The notes below the pieces were generated by a model. The model was not told the origin of the DNA, did not search any database, and worked only from the letters and a program-made list of their open reading frames with translations. A DNA stretch of 64,000 bases from Natrinema sp. HArc-T2 (GTDB taxonomy: Archaea; Halobacteriota; Halobacteria; Halobacteriales; Natrialbaceae). Shown piece after piece: positions 15,724 through 25,232 of the stretch. Position 1 is the first letter of the stretch. Each line of letters opens with the position of its first letter. The position numbers and the translations under genes are program-made. The DNA lies in assembly GCF_041821085.1 (NCBI RefSeq), contig NZ_JBGUAZ010000009.1, positions 1-64,000 of the forward strand, read 5' to 3'.

Positions 15724-17749
15724 GAGGGCGAAGTAGAAAGGGGTCCGGTCAGACGGCTTATGGGCTACGCGTAGGCAGTGGAAAACTTACTGAAATTATA
15801 TTGGAAAGCTATACAGCACTTCAGCGCGAATAGTCGCAGTATTGGGGTAAGACGTGTTTAAAGAGAATAATGAGTATCAGCAGGAAGCACTGTTTTCGCC
15901 TGTAAAAGACCTACAATCCGGACTAAAGACGAAGTTACAGAATCACTGGTCTACTCATTTCTACGAACATGTCTTCACCCAGATTGATGAGAAGAAGTTC
16001 GGCCGGCTATACCATGACGGGTATAGCCGGCCGAACAAACCGGTCAACGAGTTGGTTTCCCTGGAAATCATCAAGCACCTGCTTGGGCTGTCTGATGAGC
16101 AGCTCGAACACGCCTATCTGTTCGATTTTCGCGTCAGGAACGCGCTAGGGAAGGAAACGCTCGGTGACAACATCTGTGCAAAAACGTTCACCAATTTCCG
16201 CCGACGCTTACTGGAACACGAAGAAGAGACTGGTCAAGACCTGTTGCACGAGGTTTTCCAGGATCACCGAAGCTACCTCCAAGACGAATTTGAGATCGAT
16301 GCCAGTACCCAGCGAATGGATTCGACGTTTATCGAGGCTAACATCAAGCAACTCTCTCGAATCGATCTCATCGCCAAAGTCGTTCACAACTTCCTGGACG
16401 ATCTCCCCAACGAGATCGTCCAGGAACTCCCTGCCGGACTAGACGAATTCGCCGATACGGAGAACCTGGAGCTATCCTATGAACTGGAGCCAGGTGAGGT
16501 CGACTCGACCATGGAAACACTCATCGAGCATGCTGCCTGGTTGATCGACAGGTTCGAAGATGAGCAAAACTACGCTGAACTGGAGAGTTTTGCTCATCTT
16601 CAGCAAATCCTCGACGAACAGTGCTACCGCATTCCTGAACTTGAAGACGATGACCGTGATCACGATGAAGACGACGATGACGACCATCCCGGTGACGGCG
16701 AGTCACCGGGATGGGAACCACTCAGGACATTCACATCCAGCGAGGGAGAAACAGGCCACGAGCAGGCCAGTGATGAGCCAGTCCAGCCCGATGAGGACGA
16801 CCATGAGCAAGATCGCGTCGGGCTGAAAGAGCCCGACGAGATCAGTAGCGGGTCGATGCAAAATCCCCACGACGTGGACGCGACTCACCGCCGGAAGGGC
16901 GGTGAGTCTTTCTGCGGCTACAAAGCGAACGTCGCCGAGACCTGTGACGGAGAGAACCCGTTTCGACTGATCACGACGATTCGCGTTGACACGAACAACA
17001 CAGACGATGGTGATCTGTTAGCCGAAGACGTACCAGAATTGTCGGAGGAGACCGGGTTAACCGATCTCCTCGTTGACGGTGGCTACACGCACAAAGAAGT
17101 AGAGGCGTGCTGCGGTGATCATGGGATCACGCAGCACTTCACGGGACTAACCGGGCAGCGGCCTCCTGCAGAGAAGTTGTCGCTAGCGGATGCAGAGTGG
17201 GACGACCACCGAATGGTTGCGTGTCCTGCCGGACACGAACCATTCGAGCAGCGGTACATGCCCGAGAGTGGTCGCATCTCAGGGCGAATGGGGAAAGAGT
17301 TCTGTGAAGACTGTCCACACAGGGAGAATTGCTTCGTCCGGGAGAAACAGCAGTTCTACAGTTACGGCTTCTACGAGCGGAAATTAGCACTTGCTCACCG
17401 ACGCAAGCGGTTGGATAATCCAGCAGAGAAGGAGTTTCTGAACTTACGCGCTGGGGCTGAGTCGTTGGTCAATGAGGTGTATTACCAGGATGGGGAGAAA
17501 GCACGGTTCACGGGGACGATTAAGATGAAGAACGCGTCGATAGCGAAAGCTATCGGGACGAATCTCAAGCGAGCCTCACGATTCTTGGAATCGGAGGCGA
17601 AGCGGGAGCACTCAGCGGGATAGCCGGAGGAGAAGGGAATTTTCTCGGCTCGGAAGTTGGATTCATCGAGTTGGTGAGCGATCCAGCAAATCAATCGTCG
17701 TGATCACTCGGGGTGTTCCCGGCGGAACACCCCTTTCTCCTGTGCCCTC
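15724..17749 (+). mobile_element. IS1182-like insertion sequence with 7-bp target duplication
   Basis: Terminal inverted repeats at 15724-15744 (GAGGGCGAAGTAGAAAGGGGT) and 17729-17749 match at 18 of 21 positions. The direct repeat AGAGGGT flanks both ends (15717-15723 and 17750-17756). The element is 2026 bp and contains one transposase. A perfect hairpin (GGGTGTTCCCGGCGGAACACCC) lies just inside the right end, possibly its terminator. The intact flanking duplication implies a fairly recent insertion. Confidence 0.85.
15854..17623 (+). CDS. IS1182-like DDE transposase
   Basis: 589-aa transposase beginning at a GTG. The DUF772-like N-terminal region (LVSLEIIKHLLGLSDEQL) is followed by the first catalytic Asp (D156 in MDSTFIEANI), a second Asp (D408 in LLVDGGYTHKEV) and a C-terminal basic helix (TGTIKMKNASIAKAIG). 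An Asp/Glu/His-rich linker (about 265-330), including a run of Asp, separates the two halves and may be a halophile-specific insert. Cys pairs near 475-490 (CEDCPHRENC) suggest a zinc knuckle. The ORF is intact, so the IS may be active. Confidence 0.88.
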   Translation: MFKENNEYQQEALFSPVKDLQSGLKTKLQNHWSTHFYEHVFTQIDEKKFGRLYHDGYSRPNKPVNELVSLEIIKHLLGLSDEQLEHAYLFDFRVRNALGKETLGDNICAKTFTNFRRRLLEHEEETGQDLLHEVFQDHRSYLQDEFEIDASTQRMDSTFIEANIKQLSRIDLIAKVVHNFLDDLPNEIVQELPAGLDEFADTENLELSYELEPGEVDSTMETLIEHAAWLIDRFEDEQNYAELESFAHLQQILDEQCYRIPELEDDDRDHDEDDDDDHPGDGESPGWEPLRTFTSSEGETGHEQASDEPVQPDEDDHEQDRVGLKEPDEISSGSMQNPHDVDATHRRKGGESFCGYKANVAETCDGENPFRLITTIRVDTNNTDDGDLLAEDVPELSEETGLTDLLVDGGYTHKEVEACCGDHGITQHFTGLTGQRPPAEKLSLADAEWDDHRMVACPAGHEPFEQRYMPESGRISGRMGKEFCEDCPHRENCFVREKQQFYSYGFYERKLALAHRRKRLDNPAEKEFLNLRAGAESLVNEVYYQDGEKARFTGTIKMKNASIAKAIGTNLKRASRFLESEAKREHSAG

Positions 17750-17846
17750 AGAGGGTGAATTCAGCAGATCGGTAACGATAGGCTACAGCGTTGACAGTAT
17801 GATTCGTGGCTAATAATAATAACTCGTGACCCTGTTACTCCATTAT

Positions 17847-18014
17847 ATGGTCAAATGTGCTCGGTGTGACCGTGATGTGGATGACGTTCAAAATATCACG
17901 CCAGATTTTATCACGAAAGAACTAATCGACTCAATCGATCACGGCGAAGAAGACCTCGCCGAGGGTGGTATGGAAGTTTGCGCCGAGTGTATGGATGAAT
18001 TGAAGGGGAACTGA
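17847..18014 (+). CDS. Small CxxC zinc-ribbon-like protein
   Basis: 55-aa protein beginning MVKCARCDRDVDDV with a second Cys pair (VCAECMDE) about 40 residues later, giving a four-Cys zinc site. Start ATG at 17847 was chosen over upstream TTG/GTG because the Cys motif is N-terminal in such proteins. Lies about 100 bp after the IS1182-like element. Function unknown. Confidence 0.65.
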   Translation: MVKCARCDRDVDDVQNITPDFITKELIDSIDHGEEDLAEGGMEVCAECMDELKGN

Positions 18015-18242
18015 AAACGAAGCGGGTATGATTACTGATGATCTCAGCTTTACACGGTAGCCTCGGAGAAGTCCGTTACCGGCATCGTCCGTCTTTGCTA
18101 CCGCCTACGTCACGCTCCTACTTCAACGGGCAAAGCTGAGTGATGATTTTCAGCATGATCTTGGTTACAAGACCGTGCCCTGTATGCAGCATAGAGTTCG
18201 AAACATGTCATCGTGTGTGAGTTTAAACAGAATCACTTTCCA
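18015..18242. other. Intergenic region downstream of small zinc protein
   Basis: No gene. GTAGCCTCGGAGAAGTCCG and related sequence near 18058-18130 resembles decayed IS605/TnpB end or transposon sequence, but the match is weak. Confidence 0.25.
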
Positions 18243-19085
18243 CTAATCCCCGCCCCGGACAACGTGACCGTATTTCAACAGGGCAACGAACACAACCCCG
18301 CCGACTGCGTTTCCCATCGTGGCTAACACGAGGAACGATACGTAGTCCATCACTGATACTATGGGCGACAGAAAGACGCCGAATAGCACCTCAACGTTAC
18401 CCGCAATTGAATGAGGGAGGTGGAGGATACCGATTACACCTGTGACGATCCAGATGATAATGAGACGGCTCGTCGTCTCTTGAGCAGCAGTAACGAGCCA
18501 CGCTAGCAGTCCCATCAGCCACCCCGCAAGCACGCCAGCGGCGAATAGCCATGTGAAATCGTGGGTAACGAGTGAGAGAGCGATAGTCTCGAAGGCCTCC
18601 GGCGAGGCGACACCTAGATCGGGCAGCAGCGTAACGATGAGTGCCACGAACGCCGCACCACCGACGATATTACTGACGTAGACCAAGCCCCAGAGACGGC
18701 CGAGTTCCGCGAGTGACGCTCGTCCGTCGAGGACCGGCATCACGGCCACGGTCGTATGTTCGGTGAACAGTTCTAACCGTCCCAAGATGACAAACATGAA
18801 TCCGACAGAGTAGACACTCGCAAGTAGCAACTCCGTCCCGAGATCACCATACCCACCCGGTGAGAGGGTGAGTATCACCGCCATCAATAATGGTCCGAAC
18901 CCAATATCGAGACCGGCCGAGAATCCAGACAGTACCAATCCGTTCGTCTCGCGGTTGATTTCGTGGAACCCGCTTTCGATCAACGAATCGAGGACCTCTG
19001 TAACTCGCGTTGGATCACCCGTGTCCTTGTTTTCCGGTTCTGATTCCTTCACATACTTCCTCTGTGTCCGTCGCTGCAAAAGCAT
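18243..19085 (-). CDS. Formate/nitrite transporter (FNT) family channel
   Basis: 280-aa membrane protein. An N-terminal cytosolic helix (KESEPENKDTG...) precedes about six membrane helices. The loop sequences AGLDIGFGPLLM, LFTEHTTVAVMPVL and LPHSIAGNVEVLFGVF are characteristic of the FNT/YfdC branch, pentameric channels for monovalent anions such as formate or nitrite. Start MLLQRRTQRK at 19085 is preferred to the upstream M at 19100. It stands alone; the substrate cannot be deduced. Confidence 0.88.
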   Translation of the reverse strand: MLLQRRTQRKYVKESEPENKDTGDPTRVTEVLDSLIESGFHEINRETNGLVLSGFSAGLDIGFGPLLMAVILTLSPGGYGDLGTELLLASVYSVGFMFVILGRLELFTEHTTVAVMPVLDGRASLAELGRLWGLVYVSNIVGGAAFVALIVTLLPDLGVASPEAFETIALSLVTHDFTWLFAAGVLAGWLMGLLAWLVTAAQETTSRLIIIWIVTGVIGILHLPHSIAGNVEVLFGVFLSPIVSVMDYVSFLVLATMGNAVGGVVFVALLKYGHVVRGGD

Positions 19086-19160
19086 AGTGACAGCAAACAA
19101 ACGCGCTCGCGTGATTCTAGTGGTTTAGTAGAATTTGAGATCCCGAGATTGTGGTCGAGT

Positions 19161-19266
19161 GATCGGGATTTGGTTTGAATACTCGTTTTGGAAGCATCCG
19201 CTTGAGCCGCCGGATTTGAACAGCGTACTGGCGTAGCCACGATTCAGAAGTGACGCAGACCACTCC
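19161..19266 (-). pseudogene. Transposase remnant, copy 1 of a ~106-bp dispersed repeat
   Basis: About 85 per cent identical by eye to 31095-31200. Copy 2 translates on the minus strand to the C-terminal end of an IS5-like DDE transposase, so this is a degenerate fragment of the same family. Open reading is lost here. Confidence 0.5.
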
Positions 19267-19479
19267 GCCACAATCTCGGAGGATTGGTTTGATGTGTGCC
19301 CTAATTACTACGGGCCATTCATCGGAATATACCTTAAGTAGGTATGAATATCTTGATATTTCCAACAAGTAGTCCTTCTGGCCTGAAGGCGGTCAGTATA
19401 GGGCGCATAACTCGTGCGATAACTACTCAAGAGTTCAGTATTGAGTCCTGATAAATCACTAGATGGCACCGACTTTGTG

Positions 19480-19790
19480 TGGGAGGTCACATCGCTTGGG
19501 GTGTCACGTTGGACCGGATGCGGTCCGTCTCGGAATCGAGCAGCGGCTCGATACGGCGCTCGAACTCGGCCTCGTCGACCTTGCCGGCGACGGACGCCTC
19601 ACGATCAGCCTCAGCGGTGTGATCACCCAGGTTATCTGGCGAGAGGCCGACGATCGGTTTTTTACTGATCTCGACACTTCGTCGACGAGATCTTCGACCA
19701 CCTCGTCACGTGGGCCGTCATCTAGGGCCTCCTTGACGTGACCGACCCAACCGCATTGATTCAACCGAGATGAAACCGATACCTGCCGAT
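19480..19790 (-). pseudogene. Frameshifted minus-strand gene remnant
   Basis: One minus frame encodes HVKEALDDGPRDEVVEDLVD (about 19743-19684). A +1/-1 shift then continues ISKKPIVGLSPDNLGDH, a stretch to EAEFERRIEPLLDSETDR, and NVTPQAM before a stop near 19481. The protein is acidic and coherent across the break, so this is a real gene damaged by one indel. Family not recognised. The plus-strand ORF over the same region lacks this character. Confidence 0.45.
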
Positions 19791-19976
19791 CCAGCTGCGT
19801 CAAAATACTACGATCAAACCGCTGAAGAGTGCTACTATGGCGACGGTTGCACGATCGTCTCGACTGGCTCAAAGAGGTCCATTACATTGGGGTTCAAGAG
19901 AGCCAAATAAAGAACCGTTCGAGGTGATGCCACAGTTGGCGCGGTCGAATCAACCGTTGTTGGGTGTTCGACCGAA

Positions 19977-22703
19977 TCAGGACGCGTTCTTACACTTCTG
20001 TTTATACTCCTCGTACTCGCGTTTTGCGCGCTCGTAGGCGTGTTTCTTCTTTTTGAGCTGCTTTTTGTTCACCTTGCCCTTCTCGTATTTCTTTTTGTAC
20101 TCCTCGTACTCACGCTTTGCACGCTTATATTTGCGTTTTAGCTTCTTCTTGTTCTTCCCGTCGCCCCCATTCTCGGGTGCCTTCGTAAACTCCAGAATGT
20201 CACCGTAGACAACCGTGGCACCGACCTGAGCGACCGCTCGGAACTCGTAGGTCGTGCCAGTCTCGAGGTTCGTCGCCGTCGCACTGAACGGTCCGGGTTC
20301 GGTGAGGACTGTTTCGTCGGTAAACGTCCACACCTCAGTCCCCTTGACGCGATACAGGAAGTAGACGGTGACCTCCTCTGCACCCTCGAGTTCGAGCAGT
20401 TCGCCGTTGAGCGTGGCCGTCGACCCGTTGACCTCCGTCGCCGGCTTCGTCTCGACGTCCAACTCGTCCGGGCCGAGCTTGGTGAACGAGAGCGTGGTTC
20501 CGAGGAACCGTTCATCGTCCGCTACCATGACCGCCCGGAATTCGTACGTGCTACCGAGTTCGAGGCCTTCGATCCCGGCGCTGAAGTCACCGGGCTCGTT
20601 GAGCGTCTGGGACTCGGTGGTGATCCACTCGTCTGCGCCGAGTTCACGCCACTCGAAGAAGACATCTGCGGTGTCGAAGTCCCCGAGATCGATTAACTCT
20701 CCGTTGAGCGTGGCCGTCGAGCCGTTGATTTCCGTCGCCGGCTCTGTCTCGACGTTGGGGACGCCGGCCTCAGCTTTGGTGAACGAGACGATGGTTCCTT
20801 CGTCGCGCGTGCCATTCGCCACGACGACTGCCCGGAATTCGTACGTGTTCCCGGGCTCGAGGCTGGCGATCTCGTCGCTGAAGTCGCCGGGCGCGTCGAG
20901 CGTCTGCGGCGCGGTGGTGTTCCACTCGTCCTCGCCGAGTTCATGCCACTCGAAGAAGACATCGACCGTGTCGAAGTCACCGATGTCGATCAACTCTCCG
21001 TTGAGCGTGGCCGTCGAGCCGTTGACCTCCGTCGCCACCTGAGTTTCAACGATGGGTGCGCCGGGTTCGTCTTTGGTGAACGAGAGAATGGCCCCTTCCT
21101 CACGCGTGCCATTAGCCACGACGACCGCCCGGAATTCGTACGTGCCGCCGGGTTCGAGGCCCGCGATTTCAGCGCTAAAGTCGCCGGGCGCGTCGAGCGT
21201 CTGCGGCGCGGTGGCAGTCCACACATCCGTGCCGAGTTCACGCCACTCGAAGAAGACGTCGACGGTGTCGAAGTCGCCGAGATCGAGCAGTTCGCCGTTA
21301 AGCGTGGCCGTCGAGCCGTTGACCTCCGTCGCTGGCTCTGTGATGACCTCTGGTACACCTGGCACCGTCTTGATGATGCGAAGCGTGGCCCCTTCGACCC
21401 GCTCGCCGTTTGCCAGCCCGATCGCCCGGAATTCGTATGTGTTTCCGGGTTCGAGGCCCGCGATTTCGTCGTCGAAGTCGCCGGGCGCGTCGAGCGTCTG
21501 CGGCGCGGTGGTGTTCCACTCGTCCTCGCCGAGTTCGCGCCACTCGAAGAAGACGTCGATGGTGTCGAAGTCTCCGAGGTCGGTCAACTCACCGTTGAGC
21601 GTGGCCGTCGAGCCGTTGACCTCCGTCGCCGGCGTCGTTACGACGTCAGGGATGGCCGAATCGCAACTAATGTCGAGCGTCGTGATGTCGAGACCGATTG
21701 CGATATTGTCGGTCTCGAGCGAGTACGTTCCGTCCGCGAGATTCCCCCACGTCGCCGAACCGCCGGCCGGAACCTCCATGGTCTCCTCGTACGCATCGGG
21801 ACCGGTGACGGTTACCATCACCGAGACGTCGTTGGGGTTCGATACTGTGATCTCCCCCTCCTCATCTTCACACGCCGAGTCCACTTGCAGGTCTACGAGA
21901 TCGCAGTCACACCCGGTAACCGTCGCCATCTGAAGATTGACGGCGGTTTGGGCGTACAAACAGCCGTCCACCGTTGCGTCGGTGAGTACGTTGATCGCCG
22001 TCTGGGCCAGTACGATCCCCGAAAAGTTTGCGTCCGTTCCGATCTCGACGCCGGGACCGCCGGCGACCACCCAGACGATGTTTTCGGCCTGCGCGCCCCC
22101 TTCCAGATTGACGGTCACCCCACTCGCCACGCTGAGACCTCCCGCGACCTGGAAGATCCAAGTGTCGTCCGGACCACCGTTGAGGGTGATATCTCCGTCA
22201 ATTGAGAGGCCGGTATCCCAATTGTACACTCCTGGAGTCAGTGTTTCTCCGTCAAGATTGCCGCCGCCTAAATTTGTAAAGTCCGGTGGGACGCGGCCGT
22301 ACGCATCGGTAAACGCGGTTTCCATATCGCTCACGGCCGTGGTCAATCTGGACGGGGTCGGCTCCGCATAATCTGCAGCGTACACCCGTCCGCCTACCTG
22401 CGTCGACGTCGCGAAGACGCCCGTCGCATCCAACGTCAGATCGAATCCGGTTATCGCGGTCGACGCGATCGGACTCACGCCAATGTCTCCCGCCACGTCA
22501 GAATTGGGAACGCTCGATATTCCGGATTTTGCCAGGATCGAAAAATCACAGGCCGTCCCGAGATCGACCGGTGCCGGACCGTCTTGTTGGATTTGGACCG
22601 GGGGATCTTCACCTTCTTGCGCGGCGCCTATACAGCCGGCAAAACCGGCTGCGAGTAACCCACTCGATGCGATGACAGTTCTTCTTGTCGGATTGTACTC
22701 CAT
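19977..22703 (-). CDS. Tat/lipoprotein surface protein: ice-binding-like domain, five Fn3-like repeats, basic coiled-coil tail
   Basis: 908-aa secreted protein. N-terminus RRTVIASSGLLAAGFAGC combines a twin-arginine signal with a lipobox, so it is probably exported folded and lipid-anchored. Residues about 45-270 match the DUF3494 ice-binding-like fold: ACDFSILAKSGISSVPNSDV, NLGGGNLDGETLTPGVYNW and DTWIFQVAGGLSV. About 275-350 is a beta domain with VSNPNDVSVMVTVTG. Five ~98-residue repeats span about 352-846, each with ATEVNGSTATLNGEL and TYEFRA, like fibronectin-III domains. The last ~60 residues are a Lys-rich helix with two KRAKREYEEYK-type units, unusual for a halophile. The architecture points to an adhesin or matrix protein; DUF3494 in a hot-brine organism is unlikely to bind ice. 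Confidence 0.85.
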   Translation of the reverse strand: MEYNPTRRTVIASSGLLAAGFAGCIGAAQEGEDPPVQIQQDGPAPVDLGTACDFSILAKSGISSVPNSDVAGDIGVSPIASTAITGFDLTLDATGVFATSTQVGGRVYAADYAEPTPSRLTTAVSDMETAFTDAYGRVPPDFTNLGGGNLDGETLTPGVYNWDTGLSIDGDITLNGGPDDTWIFQVAGGLSVASGVTVNLEGGAQAENIVWVVAGGPGVEIGTDANFSGIVLAQTAINVLTDATVDGCLYAQTAVNLQMATVTGCDCDLVDLQVDSACEDEEGEITVSNPNDVSVMVTVTGPDAYEETMEVPAGGSATWGNLADGTYSLETDNIAIGLDITTLDISCDSAIPDVVTTPATEVNGSTATLNGELTDLGDFDTIDVFFEWRELGEDEWNTTAPQTLDAPGDFDDEIAGLEPGNTYEFRAIGLANGERVEGATLRIIKTVPGVPEVITEPATEVNGSTATLNGELLDLGDFDTVDVFFEWRELGTDVWTATAPQTLDAPGDFSAEIAGLEPGGTYEFRAVVVANGTREEGAILSFTKDEPGAPIVETQVATEVNGSTATLNGELIDIGDFDTVDVFFEWHELGEDEWNTTAPQTLDAPGDFSDEIASLEPGNTYEFRAVVVANGTRDEGTIVSFTKAEAGVPNVETEPATEINGSTATLNGELIDLGDFDTADVFFEWRELGADEWITTESQTLNEPGDFSAGIEGLELGSTYEFRAVMVADDERFLGTTLSFTKLGPDELDVETKPATEVNGSTATLNGELLELEGAEEVTVYFLYRVKGTEVWTFTDETVLTEPGPFSATATNLETGTTYEFRAVAQVGATVVYGDILEFTKAPENGGDGKNKKKLKRKYKRAKREYEEYKKKYEKGKVNKKQLKKKKHAYERAKREYEEYKQKCKNAS

Positions 22704-23116
22704 ATCTGATGCTCATCGGTGTAGGATATTGTTTTCGAGGAGTTAATTTTGTATATGTATCACATATCCTCTCCAGATATTCTTCAAATTGGATTAGTGA
22801 GTCCATTCCGACGCGCTCGACAACCGGTCCAGTAGGTGGGAAGTGACAATACAGAATTACGTGGGTATTTTTCCCAGTACCGCAGACACATCGCTAGGCG
22901 AGAGTGCCGTTGCAGACGGCACAACAGTGACAGTTGGCACACATTACTTGGGACATAGATTATGAATTACTTTTAGCAAGTCCATCATGGACGTGCTATG
23001 TCCTTCACCTAAACTGAGCGATCACCACCGACGTAAATCGAGCCGGTCCGTGAGAGCTCATCTTGGGACGAGAATTTATCCAATCAGGTCTAGTTGAAGA
23101 GACCGTGTTCTCATTG
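22704..23116. other. Intergenic region, promoter side of the surface protein
   Basis: No gene seen. AT-rich segment 22740-22790 (TTTTGTATATGTATCACATA) is the likely promoter region for the leftward surface-protein gene. Confidence 0.4.
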
Positions 23117-23330
23117 ATCACGCCAAGCATCTAGCGGCTGCACTGCAACGAGCAGGGCTCCGATTTCAGCCCGCTTATTATGGAAATCGGAATGCTGTCG
23201 AACATGTCTTCAGAGAATTAAAACGATATGGCACTTCGTTTAGGATATTTTCAGCCACGTTGAACCAACAACCAACGAATCGTGGCTGTAAGCCTTCGCC
23301 GTCTGGTGGAACTCGCTTAACTAAACACGA
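23117..23330 (+). pseudogene. IS6-family transposase C-terminal remnant
   Basis: Translates as LQRAGLRFQPAYYGNRNAVE, then HVFRELKRYGTSF. The GNRNAVE..F.E.KR region is the C-terminal catalytic Glu motif of IS6/IS240-type transposases. N-terminal domain and ends are missing, so it cannot transpose. Confidence 0.7.
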
Positions 23331-23782
23331 TGCAGCGGGACAGCCGAGGATAGATACCAGACACGCTGGACCCGCTTTCGAATCGTGCCCGGTGAGTGTG
23401 TCGAGATCGTCGCCTCGGCATTGATACCACCCGACTGAGCGACCAATTCCTCACTCGGCTCGCCGCTCGGGAGTGGCGACAACGTTCAGCAGCACCAGAA
23501 CCCGCGTAATTTCTCATGCTCGCTTGATAGACACGCCCGCTAAGGTCCGAAGTCGACGCTTGATCAGTGAAAAGAATCACAAGTCGACGGAGATTCGACC
23601 AAAACTAGCCCATCCTCCGAAACTGTGTGTGGTCGCCGCGCGAGAAAATCTATACAGCTATATTTGATTTATGGAATGTGATTTTGCACGCTCGAGTACC
23701 CGAGACGGCCGAAATCGGCCGCGAGGGCCGTTTTCACATTCACTTGGTCAAATCCCAGTTTGAACAAAAGGTGGCTGTCAGA
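23331..23782. other. Intergenic region between IS6 remnant and integrase
   Basis: No gene recognised. Short ORFs on both strands lack protein-like composition. Near 23706-23730 is a GGCCGAAATCGGCC hairpin (23707-23720). Confidence 0.4.
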
Positions 23783-24904
23783 TCACTCGTTCTCGAAGAT
23801 TTCGGACGCCTCTTCAGCCAATTCTTCGGTCTCGATATGGGCGTACATCTGCGAGGTGGTCCGCGGATCGGCGTGGCGCAATACGCGTTGTGCTGCAGCC
23901 GCGCCATGCTCGCGATAGATGGCTTCACCGACACCACGTCGTGCGCCGTGTGGTTTCAGGTACTCACCGTCGATCTCGAGGTCAGCCGAATCACACAGCC
24001 GTTTCAGAACTGACCGGCCGCCGTTAGTCGACAACGACGGCGGAACGACCCCGTGTTTCCGGTGTAACTCGAGGGGTTTGCCCGCGGATGGGTCAACGTC
24101 ATCGGGGAGATTCCCGTATAGCGATGGTGCATGGCTCGTGACGAACACGGGCCACTCGGGTGCCGGCGGCTCGAGCGCTTGTTCCAGCCGCTCGAGTGGC
24201 CGATGCACTTGTCGTGGGAGTTGGACCTCCTCGTCTTCGTGCTGGCTTTTCCCAAGCACTTGGAATTGGTTGTTTTCGAGGTCGATGTCGCCCCACCGTA
24301 AGCCGTTACGCCGGTCGTCACGTGGGTCTGAAAGGATTTCTCCGCCACGAGCCCCCGAATAGGCCAGCAGATAGACGAGCGCACGATCGCGCAGTTCCTC
24401 AAGTGCGGCCGAGCCGTTTTCGTCGACGGCTTCGTGGGCTCGTCGATCGGCATATCGGAGCAACGCCTTCCGATCTTCAGCCGACCAGAACTGTTGATCG
24501 CCGCTCTTTTTCGCTGGTCGCGGTGGCAGCTCGTCGAGTGCGATCCCTTTTTGCGCAGGATTGTCCTCGAGCCAGTCCCATTTCACGCAATAGGAGGGAA
24601 ACGCCGAGACGTAGTCGTAGTACGTCCACGCGGTCGCCGCGGTCTTTGCCTCGTCGTTCGAGAGTGCTTTCGCATACGTCGCCATGTCTCGTTTCGAGAC
24701 GCGTTCGACCGTCTCGGTGCCACAGGCTTCGAGGCGCTGTCGCCAGTCGGTCAAGACGCGCTCGAGGGCGTCGCGATAGTTGCCGGCCTTGTTGCCCGAC
24801 TCGAGGAAGGCGTCGATGGCGTCCTCGAGGGCATGTTCGCCGGACGAAGCCGCTGAATCGCTGTGATCCATTTGTTCGGTTTCCCATACAGTGTCGGGGT
24901 GCAT
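23783..24904 (-). CDS. Tyrosine recombinase (phage/plasmid integrase)
   Basis: 373-aa site-specific recombinase. An N-terminal SAM-like core-binding region (about 25-140) is followed by the catalytic domain with Arg in SGARGGEIL, HxxR as HGARR, His in RHADPRTTS and nucleophile Tyr in QMYAHI. Start at 24904 was chosen because a 14-bp-arm palindrome lies immediately upstream (24908-24941) and an upstream extension reads into it. Starts at 24919 and 24871 are possible. It is related to the recombinase at 28258-29472, with the same GARGxEL...DxRNGLRW layout. Probably integrates or resolves the accessory block. Confidence 0.9.
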   Translation of the reverse strand: MHPDTVWETEQMDHSDSAASSGEHALEDAIDAFLESGNKAGNYRDALERVLTDWRQRLEACGTETVERVSKRDMATYAKALSNDEAKTAATAWTYYDYVSAFPSYCVKWDWLEDNPAQKGIALDELPPRPAKKSGDQQFWSAEDRKALLRYADRRAHEAVDENGSAALEELRDRALVYLLAYSGARGGEILSDPRDDRRNGLRWGDIDLENNQFQVLGKSQHEDEEVQLPRQVHRPLERLEQALEPPAPEWPVFVTSHAPSLYGNLPDDVDPSAGKPLELHRKHGVVPPSLSTNGGRSVLKRLCDSADLEIDGEYLKPHGARRGVGEAIYREHGAAAAQRVLRHADPRTTSQMYAHIETEELAEEASEIFENE

Positions 24905-24907
24905 AAA

Positions 24908-24941
24908 TTCACTGTGCATTACTACTCTAATGCACAGTGAA
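24908..24941. repeat. Perfect palindrome with 6-bp spacer beside integrase: candidate recombination core or operator
   Basis: TTCACTGTGCATTA, a 6-bp spacer (CTACTC), then the exact inverse TAATGCACAGTGAA. Inverted ~13-bp arms around a 6-8 bp spacer is the geometry of tyrosine-recombinase crossover sites, and the site ends 3 bp from the chosen integrase start. It could instead be an operator for the integrase gene. Confidence 0.7.
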
Positions 24942-25123
24942 CCTCGAACACACCAATTCGTCCGATTTCGGGCTTCTCGAGTGCTCTCTAGCACAAACCA
25001 ATACTTGGTAAATCTTATAACGCTATAGAAATTCTGTTCGGTAGCGTTGCGAATGCCCCGATATCTGTGCACGAGATCACCCTCATGTGGACCTCTGTCT
25101 CGTCTTCAAATGGAAATCGGCCA

Positions 25124-25165
25124 CTCACAACTGCCACTCTGCTGAATGAGTGGCAGTTGTGTGAG
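25124..25165. terminator. Strong hairpin inside the IS4-like left end
   Basis: CTCACAACTGCCACTC, 8-base loop, GAGTGGCAGTTGTGTGAG, with a 2-base bulge. Just downstream of the leftward transposase stop (25233), so it may act as a transcription block or terminator protecting the element. Confidence 0.5.
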
Positions 25166-25232
25166 AGATTTTGAAGGAATCAGGCCAGTCGGACAGCAAT
25201 GCCTCTCACAAAGGGCAAACACGGAGTGGGTT

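Noticed and set aside
20165-21651. Regular ~295-bp repetition as a possible CRISPR or satellite array
   Set aside because: It is explained by Fn3-like coding repeats; there are no 25-40 bp repeats with unique spacers.
20943-22205. Long plus-strand ORF (about 420 aa) opposite the surface protein
   Set aside because: It mirrors the repetitive minus-strand gene, is rich in Arg and Val from antisense codons, and has no protein-like motif order. The minus frame has a Tat signal and domains.
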